64,000 nucleotides of DNA, taken from Sanguinoderma infundibulare (lineage: Eukaryota > Basidiomycota > Agaricomycetes > Polyporales > Polyporaceae). The number at the start of each line of letters is the position of its first letter. Within the stretch, counting starts at the first letter, position 1. The notes beneath the pieces were generated by a model. That model was not told the origin of the DNA and ran no database searches. It saw only the letters and a program-made list of their open reading frames with translations. Made by a program: the position numbers and the translations under genes. Below, one piece after another: positions 1-12,652 of the stretch. The stretch covers positions 1,798,001 through 1,862,000 of the forward strand of contig JAVLRN010000003.1 of assembly GCA_032821775.1 (NCBI GenBank). The letters run 5' to 3'.

Positions 1-66
1 GATTCTGTCTGCTCCTATACGCGCTCGGAACTTCTCTTCCATCCGGACTTGGCGAGAGGGTCCAGT

Positions 67-3000
67 ATGCTGCCGACACTTGAGCCGTCCGTGCAGGACC
101 ATTTGCGTCTGGAAGCCTTCGAGGTACTTGCGAGCTGTCAGATTGAGGAACACCACTGACGTTCATGTATGCATTAGGGCAAGTTTGACGTGAAGGACTT
201 TGTCGGCGGTGTCTCCGAAAAGCTCATCGCTCAGTCGAAGGCAGACACTGGACGTGCGTTCCTCGTATTGCTGCATGAATGCGTACGACTGACTGGTCGG
301 ACGGCCAGCTTTCGACCCCAAGCCCTTCATCCGAACGTTTGAAGCCGCAGTAGACAGACTCATCGCCGTACGCAAGGATGTGCAAGCAAAGACGGAGCAG
401 ATGGAGAAGAGCGTGCGGGTCGCGGAGAGGGATTACTCGAAGAAGATGGTGGAGTTGAACCGCGGGTTCGAGGTGTGTTTCTCCGTTATCGTCGTGACCC
501 CTCGCCGACATCAAGTCTCTCATATGCAAGGCAGTCGGCCAATCTTTCTCGGGCATGGAGACGAAGATGAACGAGGTCGGGCGAACGGCGATTCGCATCG
601 GAGAGCAGATGGAGTCTGTGCATCAGCAGCGGCAGCGCGCACAAGCTGCATACGACCTCATCGACTTCTATAATCAATTCGCAAAGGACGATACCGCGCG
701 GGTGGACGCCATGAAGAAGGAGGGAAAGGATGGCAGGCGGAAGGTCGCTATACTCCTCAGACGACTAACTACGGTTGCAAAGGAGGTCGATTTGCCTCAC
801 TCCGACAAGGTGCGTTCAAATCGTTTATTGTTTACGTCAGAAACAAAGCCAACCTCTATTGCAGACCCGAGAAAACATCGATCGTTACTGCGAGAAGTTC
901 GAGAAGGATATGCTACACCTGTTCGACCGAGCGTACAGGAGAGGCGACCCGAAGATGATGCATGTACGCTCGGTCTACTGTCTCTGCTGCCCAGTGTGTA
1001 CTCATCATTCCGCCAGCACTGTGCACAAACGCTCCTCGACTTCAACGGCGGTGCATCATGTGTACAAGTCTATGTCAACCAACACGACTTCTTCATCAAC
1101 CGGGTACGAGCGGACCCCAACATCGACTCCCAGCTGTATGTGCGCAGTCTATTGTTCCTCACATACGTTCTCATTTACATCTCGCAGATGGGTCGCGATA
1201 GCTGATCCCGATTCCGCACCGCCAACGTCAGAACGAGGACTGCAAGAACTGTTCCAAGAGATTCGCACAACTGTCGGCCAGGAGGCCCAGATTGTGCAAG
1301 CCGTCTTCCCAAACCCGGCATATGTCATGCAGGTTTTCCTTCAGCGAGTGTTCGCTCAATCAGTATGTATTTGCCCTGTTGGTCGCTGCTGCTGTCGTAT
1401 TGAGTGTTTTATAGGTACAACAACACTTGGAGCAACTCATTGTGCGGACAGATCGAATGCCAGAGTTGGCATTCCTTCGGATATTACAGCTCGTGCACCA
1501 GTCGACGTCCGTTCTCGTCGAGGACATGAAAGCGTACGAACTACCGTCCGTCATCCCTAGGTCGCCTGTGGATGCGAGCGAATTCCAACGAACACTGAGC
1601 GGCATGCACGCCTCTAACGCGTCGAATACTGCGACCGCTGCCACGATCAGCGCTATGCTCGAGACAGCCATGGAGGAGCTCTTCATCCCGTACACTGAAG
1701 GGCAACGATATCTCGAGAAAGAGAGCCGAAGCTTGGGTGAGATGTACACTGGTTATCTCGTCAAGTTCACTCGCTATCATGTACGTTCGAAAACCTCTCT
1801 GTATGCTCGTGCCAGTGACCCACATATATGTACAGGAGAGAGTGGATACCAAAGGCAAATCCTCCGTGTTTGGTCGCATGGTGGACCAGCTCAGCGCCGC
1901 AGCGGCTACCACGTCGCCGTCAGGAACGTCGACAACGTCAGCTCAAGCCGCTGCGGCTCTGATGCGCTTCGGTGGTCTCAGTGCCTCCACCGATAAGTCG
2001 CTGAGGGACTCTGCAGAAGACCCCATCCGAGAGGAAGATGGTGTTCTCAGTGTCGAGGTAGCAGAGCGGATGCTGAAGTGGCATGCCGAAGCTATCGGCC
2101 GCTGCGTAGAATTGAGTCATACGAACGACGTGTAAGTTGTTTCCTTAACGCCTCTCGTTCAGAATTCGCTCTGATCAAATGGCATTCTAGGCCGAAACAC
2201 ACATTTGCGTTGTTGCGTGTACTCGCCGCTGCCATTGGCAGCTCGTATAATGAGATCGCGATCGAGACGTGAGTGCTTCACTCTGCCTGCCACCCCATTC
2301 CACTGATTACTTCGTGACTAGCGTGCTGGCTCGCCTTGAGACGGCCGATTCGAAAACGGAGCCTAGCATGCAGCCACTGACCGTGCTTCGTGAGGTGGAC
2401 CTCATATGCCACCTATGGCAACGCTATGTGACCATGGCATTGCTTCCTCTCGCAAGCAGCTCAGTCACCATTCGCCGAGAGATGGTCATTTTCAACAACC
2501 AAGCTGTCAGCAGGATCGAAGGTGGCGCAAATCAAGTCACACAGAAGCTCACGGACGGTATGCATGGCATGCTCGTCGTATTTCTTGAATCGCTGCTCAC
2601 GGCTGCATCGTATAGCAATCATCAGTTGGCTCTCGGCCCAACTTGCCAAGCAGAAACGCACCGACTTCAAACCGAAGAACGACGACCTTTCGTTTGCCCG
2701 CGTCAACACTGAGCCCTGTCTGGCGTGTTGCGAAGTGCTGGAGAAAGTGCGAGATTCGGCCAAGACGAACCTGAGTGGCAAGAACCTTGAGGTCTTCTTA
2801 ACTGAGGTCGGCGTAGCCTTTCATAGGTGAGTGGGCCGCATCCTATCAAGGCGGATGTAAGCTTAGGATAATCTTAGTTTGCTCCTTGACCACCTCAAGA
2901 AGTTCCCCGTCAGCGCGACGGGTGGTCTCATGCTTGCTAAGGACCTCAAGTCTTACCAAGACGTCATTGACACCTTCTCGATCCCTTCCCTACACGAACG

Positions 3001-3376
3001 TTTCGAATTTATTCGCCAGTTGGGCAACGTCTTCCTCGTCAAGCCCGACATTCTCAAGTCGTACATCACCGAGGGCTACCTTGGCCGCATCGACGCGAAC
3101 CTCCTTCGACCCTACCTGGCGCAGCGTTCGGACTGGGGCCAGGCGGAGAAGGGCTTCAACGATCCAACAGATGGGCCCGCGGACGGCAAGGCGATGCGTG
3201 ATCGCTTCGGGATGGGCAGACTGAGCATGATCATGAAGGATCTCGAGCCGCTCAAGGAACAGATCACCATGCCCAGCATGCCTGTAGTACCGACTGGGAT
3301 CAGTTCCTTTACGGGCATTGCTTCATCATTCGCGAATGCTCGAACGTCGAGGTTCAGTAATACCGGGACGAACTGA
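67..3376 (+). CDS. SEC10: Exocyst complex component Sec10 (EXOC5)
   Basis: Subunit of the octameric exocyst, which tethers post-Golgi secretory vesicles to the plasma membrane before SNARE fusion, chiefly at hyphal tips and septa. About ten exons join into a continuous Sec10 protein. The N-terminal part reads DPKPFIRTFEAAVDRLIAVR and then a coiled-coil stretch (QAKTEQMEKSVRVAERDY, GRTAIRIGEQMESV). The C-terminal exon carries FPVSATGGLMLAKDLKSYQD and RFEFIRQLGNVFLVKP, typical of the family's C-terminal domain. The stop is TGA at 3374-3376. The ATG at 67 is the likely start, because the next residues lead directly into the conserved N-terminus, but the frame stays open to the left edge, so an upstream start cannot be excluded. 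The first intron is roughly 123-177. The partner subunit Sec15 lies further right, at 34.9-38.0 kb. Identity is secure; individual splice sites are hand-drawn. Confidence 0.9.
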
Positions 3377-3488
3377 GGTTGACTTTGATGCTGGAGGTGC
3401 TTTGGACAGTAACTTATACGTTTTCATCGTGTTGCATGCAATGATCTTGTGTATATGGATGTATTGTGGTGGTGGTCCATGAGGATTC

Positions 3489-4791
3489 TTATTCGCCTTT
3501 GAATACTGGTGCCCGCTTCTCTCTGAACGCATTCAGCGCCTCCGTGCGGTCCTTTGAGTGGAATAATGACTCATACGCTGCTCGCTCGAAGTCGAGACCT
3601 GACCAATATTGTGTTAATGAAGGGCATCAGCGAAGAGCGCAATATGTCTCTAAGACGTACCCTCCTCGAATCCGATATCAGGGACGCGGGATATTGCTTG
3701 CTTCGCAGCGCGAAGAGCCAGAGGAGCTGTACACGCAGTCAAGGGCAACCTATACTGAAGGCGAAACCAGAGCACGCACCACTGGTTCTTATCTCACCTG
3801 CCAACTGGAGGGCCTTGTCATAGCCGGTGGTCTCCGCGGTGGAAACGTAGTCTACCACGCCTAAAGAAACCGTGACCGAGGTGTTCAAACTTGGTGCAAA
3901 TAAACACCAAAAAAAAGAAACGTACCGAACTCATGCGCCTGTTGGGCTGTCAGAACCCTCCCAGTAAAGATAAGGTCCTTTGCCTTCGCCATCCCGAGCA
4001 AGCGCGTAAGCCGTTGGGTCCCGCCCGCGCCAGGGATGATACCGAGCTTCGTCTCAGGCAGCCCAATCTTCGTTACCGCATGTCCTGCACGGACGGCCCC
4101 AAACCTTTCAGCTTTCCTCCCATTCAACGCGCGAAGGACGGAAAGGAAGGACTCACCGGCAACGCGCAGATCGCACGCCAGCCCCAGCTCGAGCCCGCCG
4201 CCGAGCGCGGGGCCGTCGATGGCCGCGATGGTAGGCACAGGGAGGTTCTCGAGCGTGCCCAGCGCGCGGCGGAGGTCGATGAGGAACTTGTCGACCTGCG
4301 CCTTGGACATGCCCGCGCGCTCGATGAGGTCCGCACCGGCGCAGAAGGAGCCGACCGTCGACGAGCGGACGATGAGCACGCGCGTGCTGCAGAATGGAAG
4401 GGCGGAGAGAGAGGTTCGGCGTGAGCGTGAGCGTACGCGCACACATGTATGCAGGGAGAAACGAGGACCGCACCCCTTGTCAACCTGCACGGTGTCCAGG
4501 CATTCCTGCAGCTCCTGCGCTTCGTCGCATTAGCGGACCATGCTCTCTTCACCTGGCCGCACGGGGACGATGGCAGACCTTGAGCAGCCTCAGCGAAATC
4601 GCGTTTTTGGACCGTGGACGGTTGAGCAGCAGCGACACGACGCCGGGGTGGTCATGGTTGGGTTCAAGGTAGGCTTCGGCCAAGTTCGCGCCAGCCGGTG
4701 GTGTTGACTGGAGGAACCGCCGTCCGACGTACGCGCACCTTGCACTCCTCAGGGTATGTAGGCTAGAGACGCGAGATGCAGCCAGTATCAT
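3489..4791 (-). CDS. Mitochondrial enoyl-CoA hydratase, AUH (methylglutaconyl-CoA hydratase) type
   Basis: Crotonase-fold enzyme. The AUH subfamily hydrates 3-methylglutaconyl-CoA in leucine breakdown. The start at 4791 gives a basic, Arg/Ser-rich leader ([20 protein letters not shown]) suited to mitochondrial import, followed by substrate-entry strands [17 protein letters not shown]. The oxyanion-hole region is [10 protein letters not shown] and [19 protein letters not shown]. The catalytic Glu region is [19 protein letters not shown]. The last exons read [20 protein letters not shown] and end with [10 protein letters not shown] and TAA at 3489-3491. It is tail to tail with SEC10, with 112 bp between the stops. 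The subfamily call rests on overall resemblance to AUH and on the [22 protein letters not shown] segments; a generic enoyl-CoA hydratase is the alternative. Confidence 0.85.
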
Positions 4792-5478
4792 CGTCAAAGA
4801 TGAGGAGGAGTGCGACGGCGTGCCGCACGGCTCACCCACCCCCCACCGCGCCCGCCAACTATATGCGCACGCTGCGCTCGTGACGTCAAGCGGGCCCGGA
4901 CCTTGAGATATAACGCCGCATATATTCCGTCGTCCGATAACTGCAGTCACACTGGTAAGTAGTCCATTGCAAAAGACTCCGCACAACGGGTGGAGCAAGT
5001 GTGTGTACAGGGTACAGGACTGAATCAGTGTACAGGTACGTCCGAGGACGGATTGAGCGCTACGCGTAATACAAACACATAATCCCAAGCGTAATAATTC
5101 GTGCCATCCCCAGCAAGAAAATAGTCAGTACCAACGGAGACGTAGGTGCAGGTTCGAGTCAACTGGTGAGGAGGGGGGAGGGCTAAGTGATGGTGGCAGT
5201 CAACAGGAAGACCGCCGTGAAGCACAGCTTGAATACAACCAAGGGAACGGCGGCCGTATTACAGTGGATGACAGACAAGCGTATGAAGCTGAAGGTGCAA
5301 GAAGTGGTACATAGGTTGCTCGTCTGATAGATATCGAAACGTTCGTGATCGGATACGGAAACCAGGGTATATCTGCGGAATCACTCTAGGTCAGGTTTTT
5401 TTGTAGAAGTATGGGTATAGAGGGAAGGAAGCTCACCGAACGCATGCCCATATTTGCTACGAATACTCATGGTATCCT
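4792..5478. other. Intergenic region upstream of the AUH-like gene
   Basis: 687 bp without a supported gene. It holds the promoter of the AUH-like gene on its left and the 3' flank of the membrane protein on its right. Short open frames on both strands show no recognisable protein. A GGTTCGAGTC string near 5150 resembles a tRNA B box, but no matching A box or cloverleaf is present. Confidence 0.5.
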
Positions 5479-6835
5479 TCAGGTAGCCTCGCCATAGAAC
5501 TGCACAGGCGGGGCGCCAGCCATCCGCGCCGAGTTGCTCGGGTGCGCGTACGGGTGAGCCTGGGACGTCGGTGGGCCGTGTGACGCCTGATAGATGGACT
5601 GTTGGTTTTGGGCTACAGCCCCGTATCCGGCCCCATATCCAACGTGCTGAGCGGCATTGGAGGACATTTCAGGCGGGTAGTCGACTACAGTCTGGAAGTT
5701 GATGCCCATTCCGTGAGGCTGGGAGTACTCCTCCAAGGTAGGGAGGCCAAAGTGGGTCGCACGATCAGGGTAGGCATCAGCGGCGGCGTGGGTCGCAAGC
5801 GGCTCGTCGTTGACGTCCAGCACATGCGCACCGCCAAAACTGGCGTAGGACATCTCCGGCTCTGCGGAGCCATCGATGCCGGTGTCCACGTTCACGGCAC
5901 TAGCGTTATTGCTGTTCGGACCGTCGTACCTCTCGAAGTACGCCATGTCCTCCTCGTCCTGGAGGCGTGCCGCGCGGCGCTTCGCGAGTATGACCGCCAT
6001 TACAATCGTAGCAAGAGCGATGAGGAGGACTACAGCAACCACGCCTGCGACGGCGCCCTTGTTGTCAAAGAAGCTAGGAAGGGTAGAAGAAGGGCGTTCA
6101 TGCTGGATCCTGACACAGATGCGAGGAAGTGATGGATACTCACCTCTTGGATGACGAGGAGCCACTGGCTGCTGCACCGGTGGCAGTCGACGTCGCTGTA
6201 TACCAGGTGTAGGACGTCGCGGAGTCGTCCGTAGCAAGCACATTGGTCGTAGCAGTAGCGGCGAAGGCAGTAAGGGTATCGCCGATCAAGGTGACGCCTG
6301 CGGAGGTGGAGGAGGTAGCGCTATATATGCGGGATTCGTCATGAGGCTATGTCCGCTTCTCATAACGTGGATGGTCAACTCACGAAATGACTGAAGTCGA
6401 GGAACTCGACGAGCCAGATGAAGGAGAAGAAATAGAAGAAATGCCCGTCGACGAGGGAACATCGGATGAGGAGGCGGAAGAGGGCGGAGTAGACGAAGGT
6501 GCATCCGAGGAAGAGGTAGATGGAGGGGCTTGGGTGGCGGATGTCCTCTCCACAGGCGACGAGGTCGACGAAGACCGGGTGCTTGAAGTCGTACTGGGGG
6601 TCTTGCTCGTAGTTGCCGGCTCGGAGACCACTTCAGAAGTAGTCGTAGGATGAGCAGCTTCTGGGACGCTGGTGGGAACAGCAGAGGCGGACGACGAAGA
6701 AGGCACGAAGACGTTCATAGAACTTGAATCCGAGGACGTCGGCTCGGCATTTGCGAGAAGGAGCGACTGGGATGAAAGGAGCGCGAGTGAAAAGAGTGTG
6801 AGAACGCGTGCTGCCGACGCCCAGCAGCAACGCAT
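5479..6835 (-). CDS. Ser/Thr-rich single-pass membrane protein (Mid2-like architecture)
   Basis: The predicted protein begins with a hydrophobic signal peptide (roughly residues 1-30, MRCCWASAARVLTLFSLALL). A long Ser/Thr/Pro-rich ectodomain of about 180 residues follows, likely heavily O-mannosylated. One transmembrane helix (GAVAGVVAVVLLIALATIVM) with a basic stop-transfer AKRRAAR comes next, then a cytoplasmic tail rich in Tyr, Pro, Gln and Ala, ending PPVQFYGEAT. This layout is that of fungal cell-wall stress sensors and Mid2/Skg6-like proteins, but I cannot name an orthologue from sequence alone. At least two introns are present; one donor is GTGAGT just after the SVIS codons. A role in wall sensing is inference from architecture only. 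Confidence 0.75.
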
Positions 6836-7286
6836 CTTGTCAGCAGGTGCTGAGTGGCGGGAGAGGGGACGCCGTTGGAAGCGGCGAGGAGGGGGGCCGG
6901 GAGGGGGACGAGGACAGAGACGGCGAGCAAAATGGGCGGACGAGACGGCGCGCGCTGGTCTCAGACGTCGATCCCGTACTCACGCCGCCCCGGCTGTGGC
7001 CCGTCCGGCTTCTCCCGCGCGTCGACCGCCCATCGGCATTCAGCCGTCTCACACAGTACACTAGTCCCGTTTCCATGCATTTTCCATGCATCGCCGTAAC
7101 GCGAAGATTCGATGATGCTGCATGCCAATGCTTCTACGACACAGGTTTCACAGACAGTGGGGAATCGAAACACGGATGGAAACGTCAGAACGAGGACATA
7201 CCGCGGCCGAGGGACTTTGTTCCACAACCCATTCCTACACTGCTATCATGGGCCCAGACACAACCAAAGCGCAAAGATCAAGCCAG
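6836..7286. other. Intergenic region upstream of the membrane protein
   Basis: 451 bp between two (-) strand genes. G-rich runs occur at 6860-6920. No protein with recognisable features is seen, and it probably holds the membrane-protein promoter. A 10-12 nt repeat, TTTCCATGCAT/TTTTCCATGCAT, sits at about 7070-7090, of unknown meaning. Confidence 0.4.
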
Positions 7287-8351
7287 TTATCCGTCCGCAT
7301 CAAGCAGTCCATGCTCGCGAAGGAAGTCATAAGACTCGACCTTCTTGCCCGTGCTCTCCAGTCGTATACAGCATTGTACGAGCTTCCCGGCCTGGACGTC
7401 CTTCTTGAACTGCCGGACGTCCATGTCGGAGTTCCGTTCTTTCAGCTCGGCATAAAGACGCTCCTTGTCCTGTGCAATCATCAGCCCAATCCCATGTCAA
7501 CGAGGCTTCCCAGGATCGATGTACTGACCTCTTTGTGAAGCTTGTGCCAAACAGAATCAACCGCTTCATAGAAGAACTTCTGCAGACCGACGTAGAACCA
7601 ACCAGAGTCCTGAAGTTGATCCATTCAGCCTTGTCGTGGAGCGCGAGAAGATTCAGTATATACCTCCTTGGCCGGATAGCAAAACACATGCATCTCCTTC
7701 GCATTCCTCATCCAGTTCTGGACATTGTGTACCATATTTTCATCACCCCAACCTACCAAATATGGCCCTGACGTGCCATCAAGGAAGACCGGTCGGTAGA
7801 CGAATGCGAGGTCATCGTCGGTGACGTGAATGCGTGAATCGTAGCCCGTCATATGCTCCAAACTACAATAGAGTTAATGGCGAGGGTCAGCGAAGAAAGA
7901 TTTAGCTCACGTACTTTTCAATCTCGACCACCTACATTTCCAAAGTAAGCACTGGCCCAAACCGCTTAAGTCACCACGACGAGGGACTTACCGCATAGTC
8001 TTCGGGGACCAGTTCCATCGTCAAAGTGTTCAGTGGTATAGGGCCATGTGCCAATAATGCGCTTGACGGACGATTGGCGAACTCGAGATACCACGAAAGT
8101 CGCTTCTTCGGCGCGGCCGAAGACCGCGTCTGAGACCCAGTGGCAAAACGTGCTGTTAGACCGACAGAAGTTCGAGAGGAGGATGGTGGCCTTACCTTCT
8201 TGATTCCAGCCGACTCCGGTTTTCTAGTTGGAGGTGGCACGGTGGAGTGTCGCGGTCGGACAGTCGACTCATCGTCAGACTCGTTGGTACTTCCGTGTAT
8301 CGGGACAGGAGCTGACATCGTGGAAGGTGACTGATTTCTCGCTCTAGACAA
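7287..8351 (-). CDS. Conserved-looking protein of unknown function
   Basis: Multi-exon protein I do not recognise. The N-terminal ~100 residues are low complexity and basic (Ser, Pro, Arg, Thr). A folded-looking C-terminal part of about 200 residues follows, with segments LNTLTMELVPEDYAV, EHMTGYDSRIHVTDDDLAFV, GPYLVGWGDENMVHNVQNWM and DKERLYAELKERNSD, ending REHGLLDADG with stop TAA at 7287-7289. One clear intron separates VVEIE and the LEHMTGYD exon, with donor GTACGT. The start is uncertain: ATG at 8351 or the in-frame ATG at 8318 (MSAPVPIHG). There are no membrane segments or signal peptide. The absence of frameshifts in the C-terminal exons argues that it is a real gene. Confidence 0.6.
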
Positions 8352-8421
8352 CGGGTCATTGTTGTGTGGGGGGTTTTTGGTATTTGCGCCTGTCGCTGGT
8401 TTCTAAATGGAACACGTTTAT

Positions 8422-8878
8422 TTAGCCACCAAGATATGCACGTCGCAATACACGAACCTCGCGGTCCCTAATCATGTCTGCAATGACTCTGTGGGTCCGC
8501 TCGAGCTTCTTGACGGCGTCAGCTTGAGCCGCGATGGCCGAGGCAAGGTCCGGTCTCGTCGCCTCCAGTTGACGGTGCAACTCGGTATTCTCCAGCTCCA
8601 GCTGCGTGATCTCGTGGGCGCGAGCAAGGTTGTCCGCCTCGAGCTCCTCGACTTTGGACTGAAGCTTTCGAACGCGTTCGTCCGCGGTGTTGGACGCCTG
8701 TCGAAGACCTTCTTGAACACGACGGATGCCCGCCATAAGCAACGCGAGCTGTAAACCACAACGCGTCCATGTCTCACGGTGACAGAGCTGAGCAAGAAGA
8801 AAGGCGCACCTCGTCCTCTAAGCCTAGGAATTCAGCCATGCCTCCTCGGTCGTGCGACAGAGGGTCGGCCAGGGTCAT
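8422..8878 (-). CDS. Small coiled-coil protein of unknown function
   Basis: Two exons. The first (ATG at 8876-8878) gives MTLADPLSHDRGGMAEFLGL. After an intron with donor GTGCGC and acceptor TTTACAG the second exon reads ALLMAGIRRVQEGLRQASN and continues as a heptad-rich helix (RVRKLQSKVEELEADNLARA) to a stop at 8422-8424. The total is about 125-130 residues, almost all predicted coiled coil. An internal Met (MAEFLG) is an alternative start. It lies just upstream of the orphan gene at 7287-8351 on the same strand, but each has its own stop and start, so they are kept separate. Function unknown; small coiled-coil subunits of tethering or spindle complexes look like this, but that is only a hint. 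Confidence 0.6.
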
Positions 8879-9462
8879 GATATGCTGTGTGGCGGCTGAC
8901 TGTGTGGCGGAGGCTAGCGAGTGTAGGCGAGAGACGATCGGGAGACGTGAAAGGACCGAAATGGGCGATGTGGCCCAGGGGCCCATGCCGAGTGGCAATG
9001 GCAGTGGCATGGGCCGTAACTGGGCCGAAAGGAGTTCTCACTCTCGCGCTTCTGTACGCCATCATGGTTGTCCTAGATGCCCCAAGTAAGCAGCCGCGAA
9101 TCAGCGATTAGGTCAGTACATTGGTGCTTCTCGTGCTTCTACACCTCAGGTGCTCTTCACGTCCCTTCCATCCGACCAGAGAGAATGGCGGCATGATATT
9201 ATCAGCATTGAGAGAAAGGATCAGCTATCGGATGAGGGATGGACAGGTCCTGACGCGGACGGTGACAAGGCTGACTGATTCCGAGCGAAGTCGCCGCGAA
9301 TCCAGCGCTCGTCCAGTGCCATCGCTGTTGATCGTGCCCCTCACGTGGCCGCGATAGGCCAACCGTCGCGGAAGCATTTCATCCAGACCGTCGCGCTCGC
9401 CTTCTCCGATATCCCACCGCGCATCCCAGCTGCAGCACGTAAACCGAAGCCAACTATCCCCA
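8879..9462. other. Divergent promoter region
   Basis: 584 bp between the (-) coiled-coil gene and the (+) ACMSD-like gene. Several short open frames on both strands show no family features. It presumably carries both promoters; I saw no strong TATA element. Confidence 0.45.
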
Positions 9463-10827
9463 ATGTGCGCCCAAAGGCTTCTCGTCGACATCCACACACA
9501 CGTCTACCTCCCGCGATACGCCGCCTTTCTGCGCAGCCGCACCTCCGTCCCGCGCATCTTCACCCGCACCTCGACCGAATCCGGAAAGCCCGAAGAGCGT
9601 CTCCTCATCCTCGACGATGAGCCCAGCAGCGGGCGACCCATTGGTTCCCAGGTGAGGTCCCCCATTTGCATTCGTAATCGCCACTCGCCTTGCGTGCGAA
9701 CTCAATCAGTCCATCTGGGCATAGTACTGGGAGCGCGACGAGAAACTCAAGTTCATGGACCGGCACGCGATCGACGTCTCCGTGGTGAGGTCAATCCTGC
9801 AGCACACCTGCGCGAATCGTGCACTCCCGTTAACAGTGCCTCTTCCAGCTCCGCGAATCCCTGGCTCGACTTCCTCCCGGCCGCGACCGCGCACACCCTG
9901 GCGGGAGAGCTCAACGATGATCTCGAGACGTACTGCTCCACCGGACCTGCCCTATCCGACACCCTCAAGCGGTTGTACGGGTTCGGCTTGCTCCCCCTCG
10001 TCCCGGAAGCGACCACGGAGTCGCTCGTCTCGACCGTCGCACAGGTCGCTTCCTTGCCGCACCTCAAGGGCGTGATTATGGGCACGCGCGGACTTGGGCA
10101 GGGCCTGGACGACGAAGCGTTGGACCCAGTGTGGGCAGCGCTCGAGAAGGCCGGTCTTGTGGTCTTCCTCCACCCACACTACGGCGTCGACAAGAATGCC
10201 TGGGGCGAGAAGGCGAACGGGCACGTCCTCCCGCTCGCTCTCGGCTTCCCGTTCGAGACCACCATCGTGCGTCCTCCGTAATGTTTCTCCGCACCCGTCC
10301 ACCTAAGCGTACGGTCGCAGGCAACGACGCGTCTCATCCTCTCCGGCGTCTTCGACCGCTACCCGAATCTGCGCGTCCTCCTCGCCCACTCTGGCGGCGC
10401 ACTCGCACAGCTGTCCTCCCGCTTGGCATCTTGCATCACACATGATCCCCTTGTCGCCTCACGCCTACAGCACGACGCGCGACACTACCTGGGGATGCTC
10501 TACTTTGACGCTGTCGCATATGGTTCCGAGGAGCTCGGCTTCGTCGGTGACACTATTGGACGTGCAGATAATTTCGCAAGTGCTGGAGCTTCTGCTGCAG
10601 CATCCAATGTGAAAGGAACGGACCGGATGGCAAACAGGAAGGTTGGCGCGCAAAGGATGCTGTTCGGGACAGATCACCCGTTCTTCCCTCCATTGAAAGA
10701 GACCGAGAAGTGGAAGAGTGTGGTGGAGAATTTAGAGGCGATTGATGGTGTGCATGGCTGGGACGAGGCGGACAAGAATGCGGTGAGGGGCAGGAATGCC
10801 ATCGAGCTCTTTAGTTTGGGTTCATGA
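9463..10827 (+). CDS. ACMSD-like metal-dependent amidohydrolase/decarboxylase
   Basis: Amidohydrolase-2 family protein of the ACMSD (aminocarboxymuconate-semialdehyde decarboxylase) superfamily. The metal-site motifs are in order: HxH near the N-terminus (VDIHTHVYLPRY, His11 and His13), FLHPHYG, LLAHSGGALAQL, and the C-terminal Asp in FGTDHPFF. The core exons also show VSSANPWLDF, LPHLKGVIMGTRGLG and GVFDRYPNLRVLLAHSGG. Introns follow GRPIGSQ, the SVV segment (donor GTCAAT) and FPFETTI. True ACMSD diverts aminocarboxymuconate semialdehyde away from quinolinate. Related fungal enzymes decarboxylate orsellinate or resorcylate, so the substrate is not settled by motifs. Its convergent neighbour, 71 bp away stop to stop, is quinolinate phosphoribosyltransferase, which favours the kynurenine-pathway reading. 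Confidence 0.8.
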
Positions 10828-10898
10828 GTGTACTAGCGTATGAGATGAACTACAGGCTGTTGTAACTTCTACGATGACGTCGACCCTTCCTTTGTAGC

Positions 10899-12254
<1,356 letters not shown>

Positions 12255-12652
12255 CGCTGTCGAGTGCTGAACCGTGCGGACGGCCTCTGACTGTAAAGGT
12301 AAAGGGCCGGGCCGGTAGACCGGTCCAATCATTGCCGAATCCCGATTGGTGTTCTTCTCAACAGCTGTCGACCTGTTACCCCGAACTTCTGGTAAGTAGC
12401 CCTCGGACGCGGAGGGGAGCGTGAAATATGGAAATAGATTCATATGTACCCTAGGTTGACAAAAACTCGAGTGCATCGAGGACCCTTTTGCCAGGGGCAA
12501 GGCGGCCTAGGCCCCAAGCAAGGTGACAGTACTAGTGTCCAATACCACAGTCCGATCACATACAACGGCAAAGGGGAATCACAATAACACCGAAAACAAA
12601 ACGATCGAGCCATGTCCGGGTCATGCAGCAGACGTGCCAGCATGTAGCCTCA
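12255..12652. other. Intergenic region upstream of the QPRT gene
   Basis: 398 bp. It holds the QPRT promoter, and the QPRT reading frame remains open through about 250 bp of it without recognisable conservation. The 3' flank of the Kre9-like gene is at the right. Nothing else is seen. Confidence 0.4.

Noticed and set aside
4036..4533. Long (+) frames across the enoyl-CoA hydratase gene
   Set aside because: They are antisense to conserved crotonase exons in GC-rich DNA, with no independent protein signal.
5130..5170. tRNA B-box-like GGTTCGAGTC
   Set aside because: No A box at the right distance and no cloverleaf could be folded.
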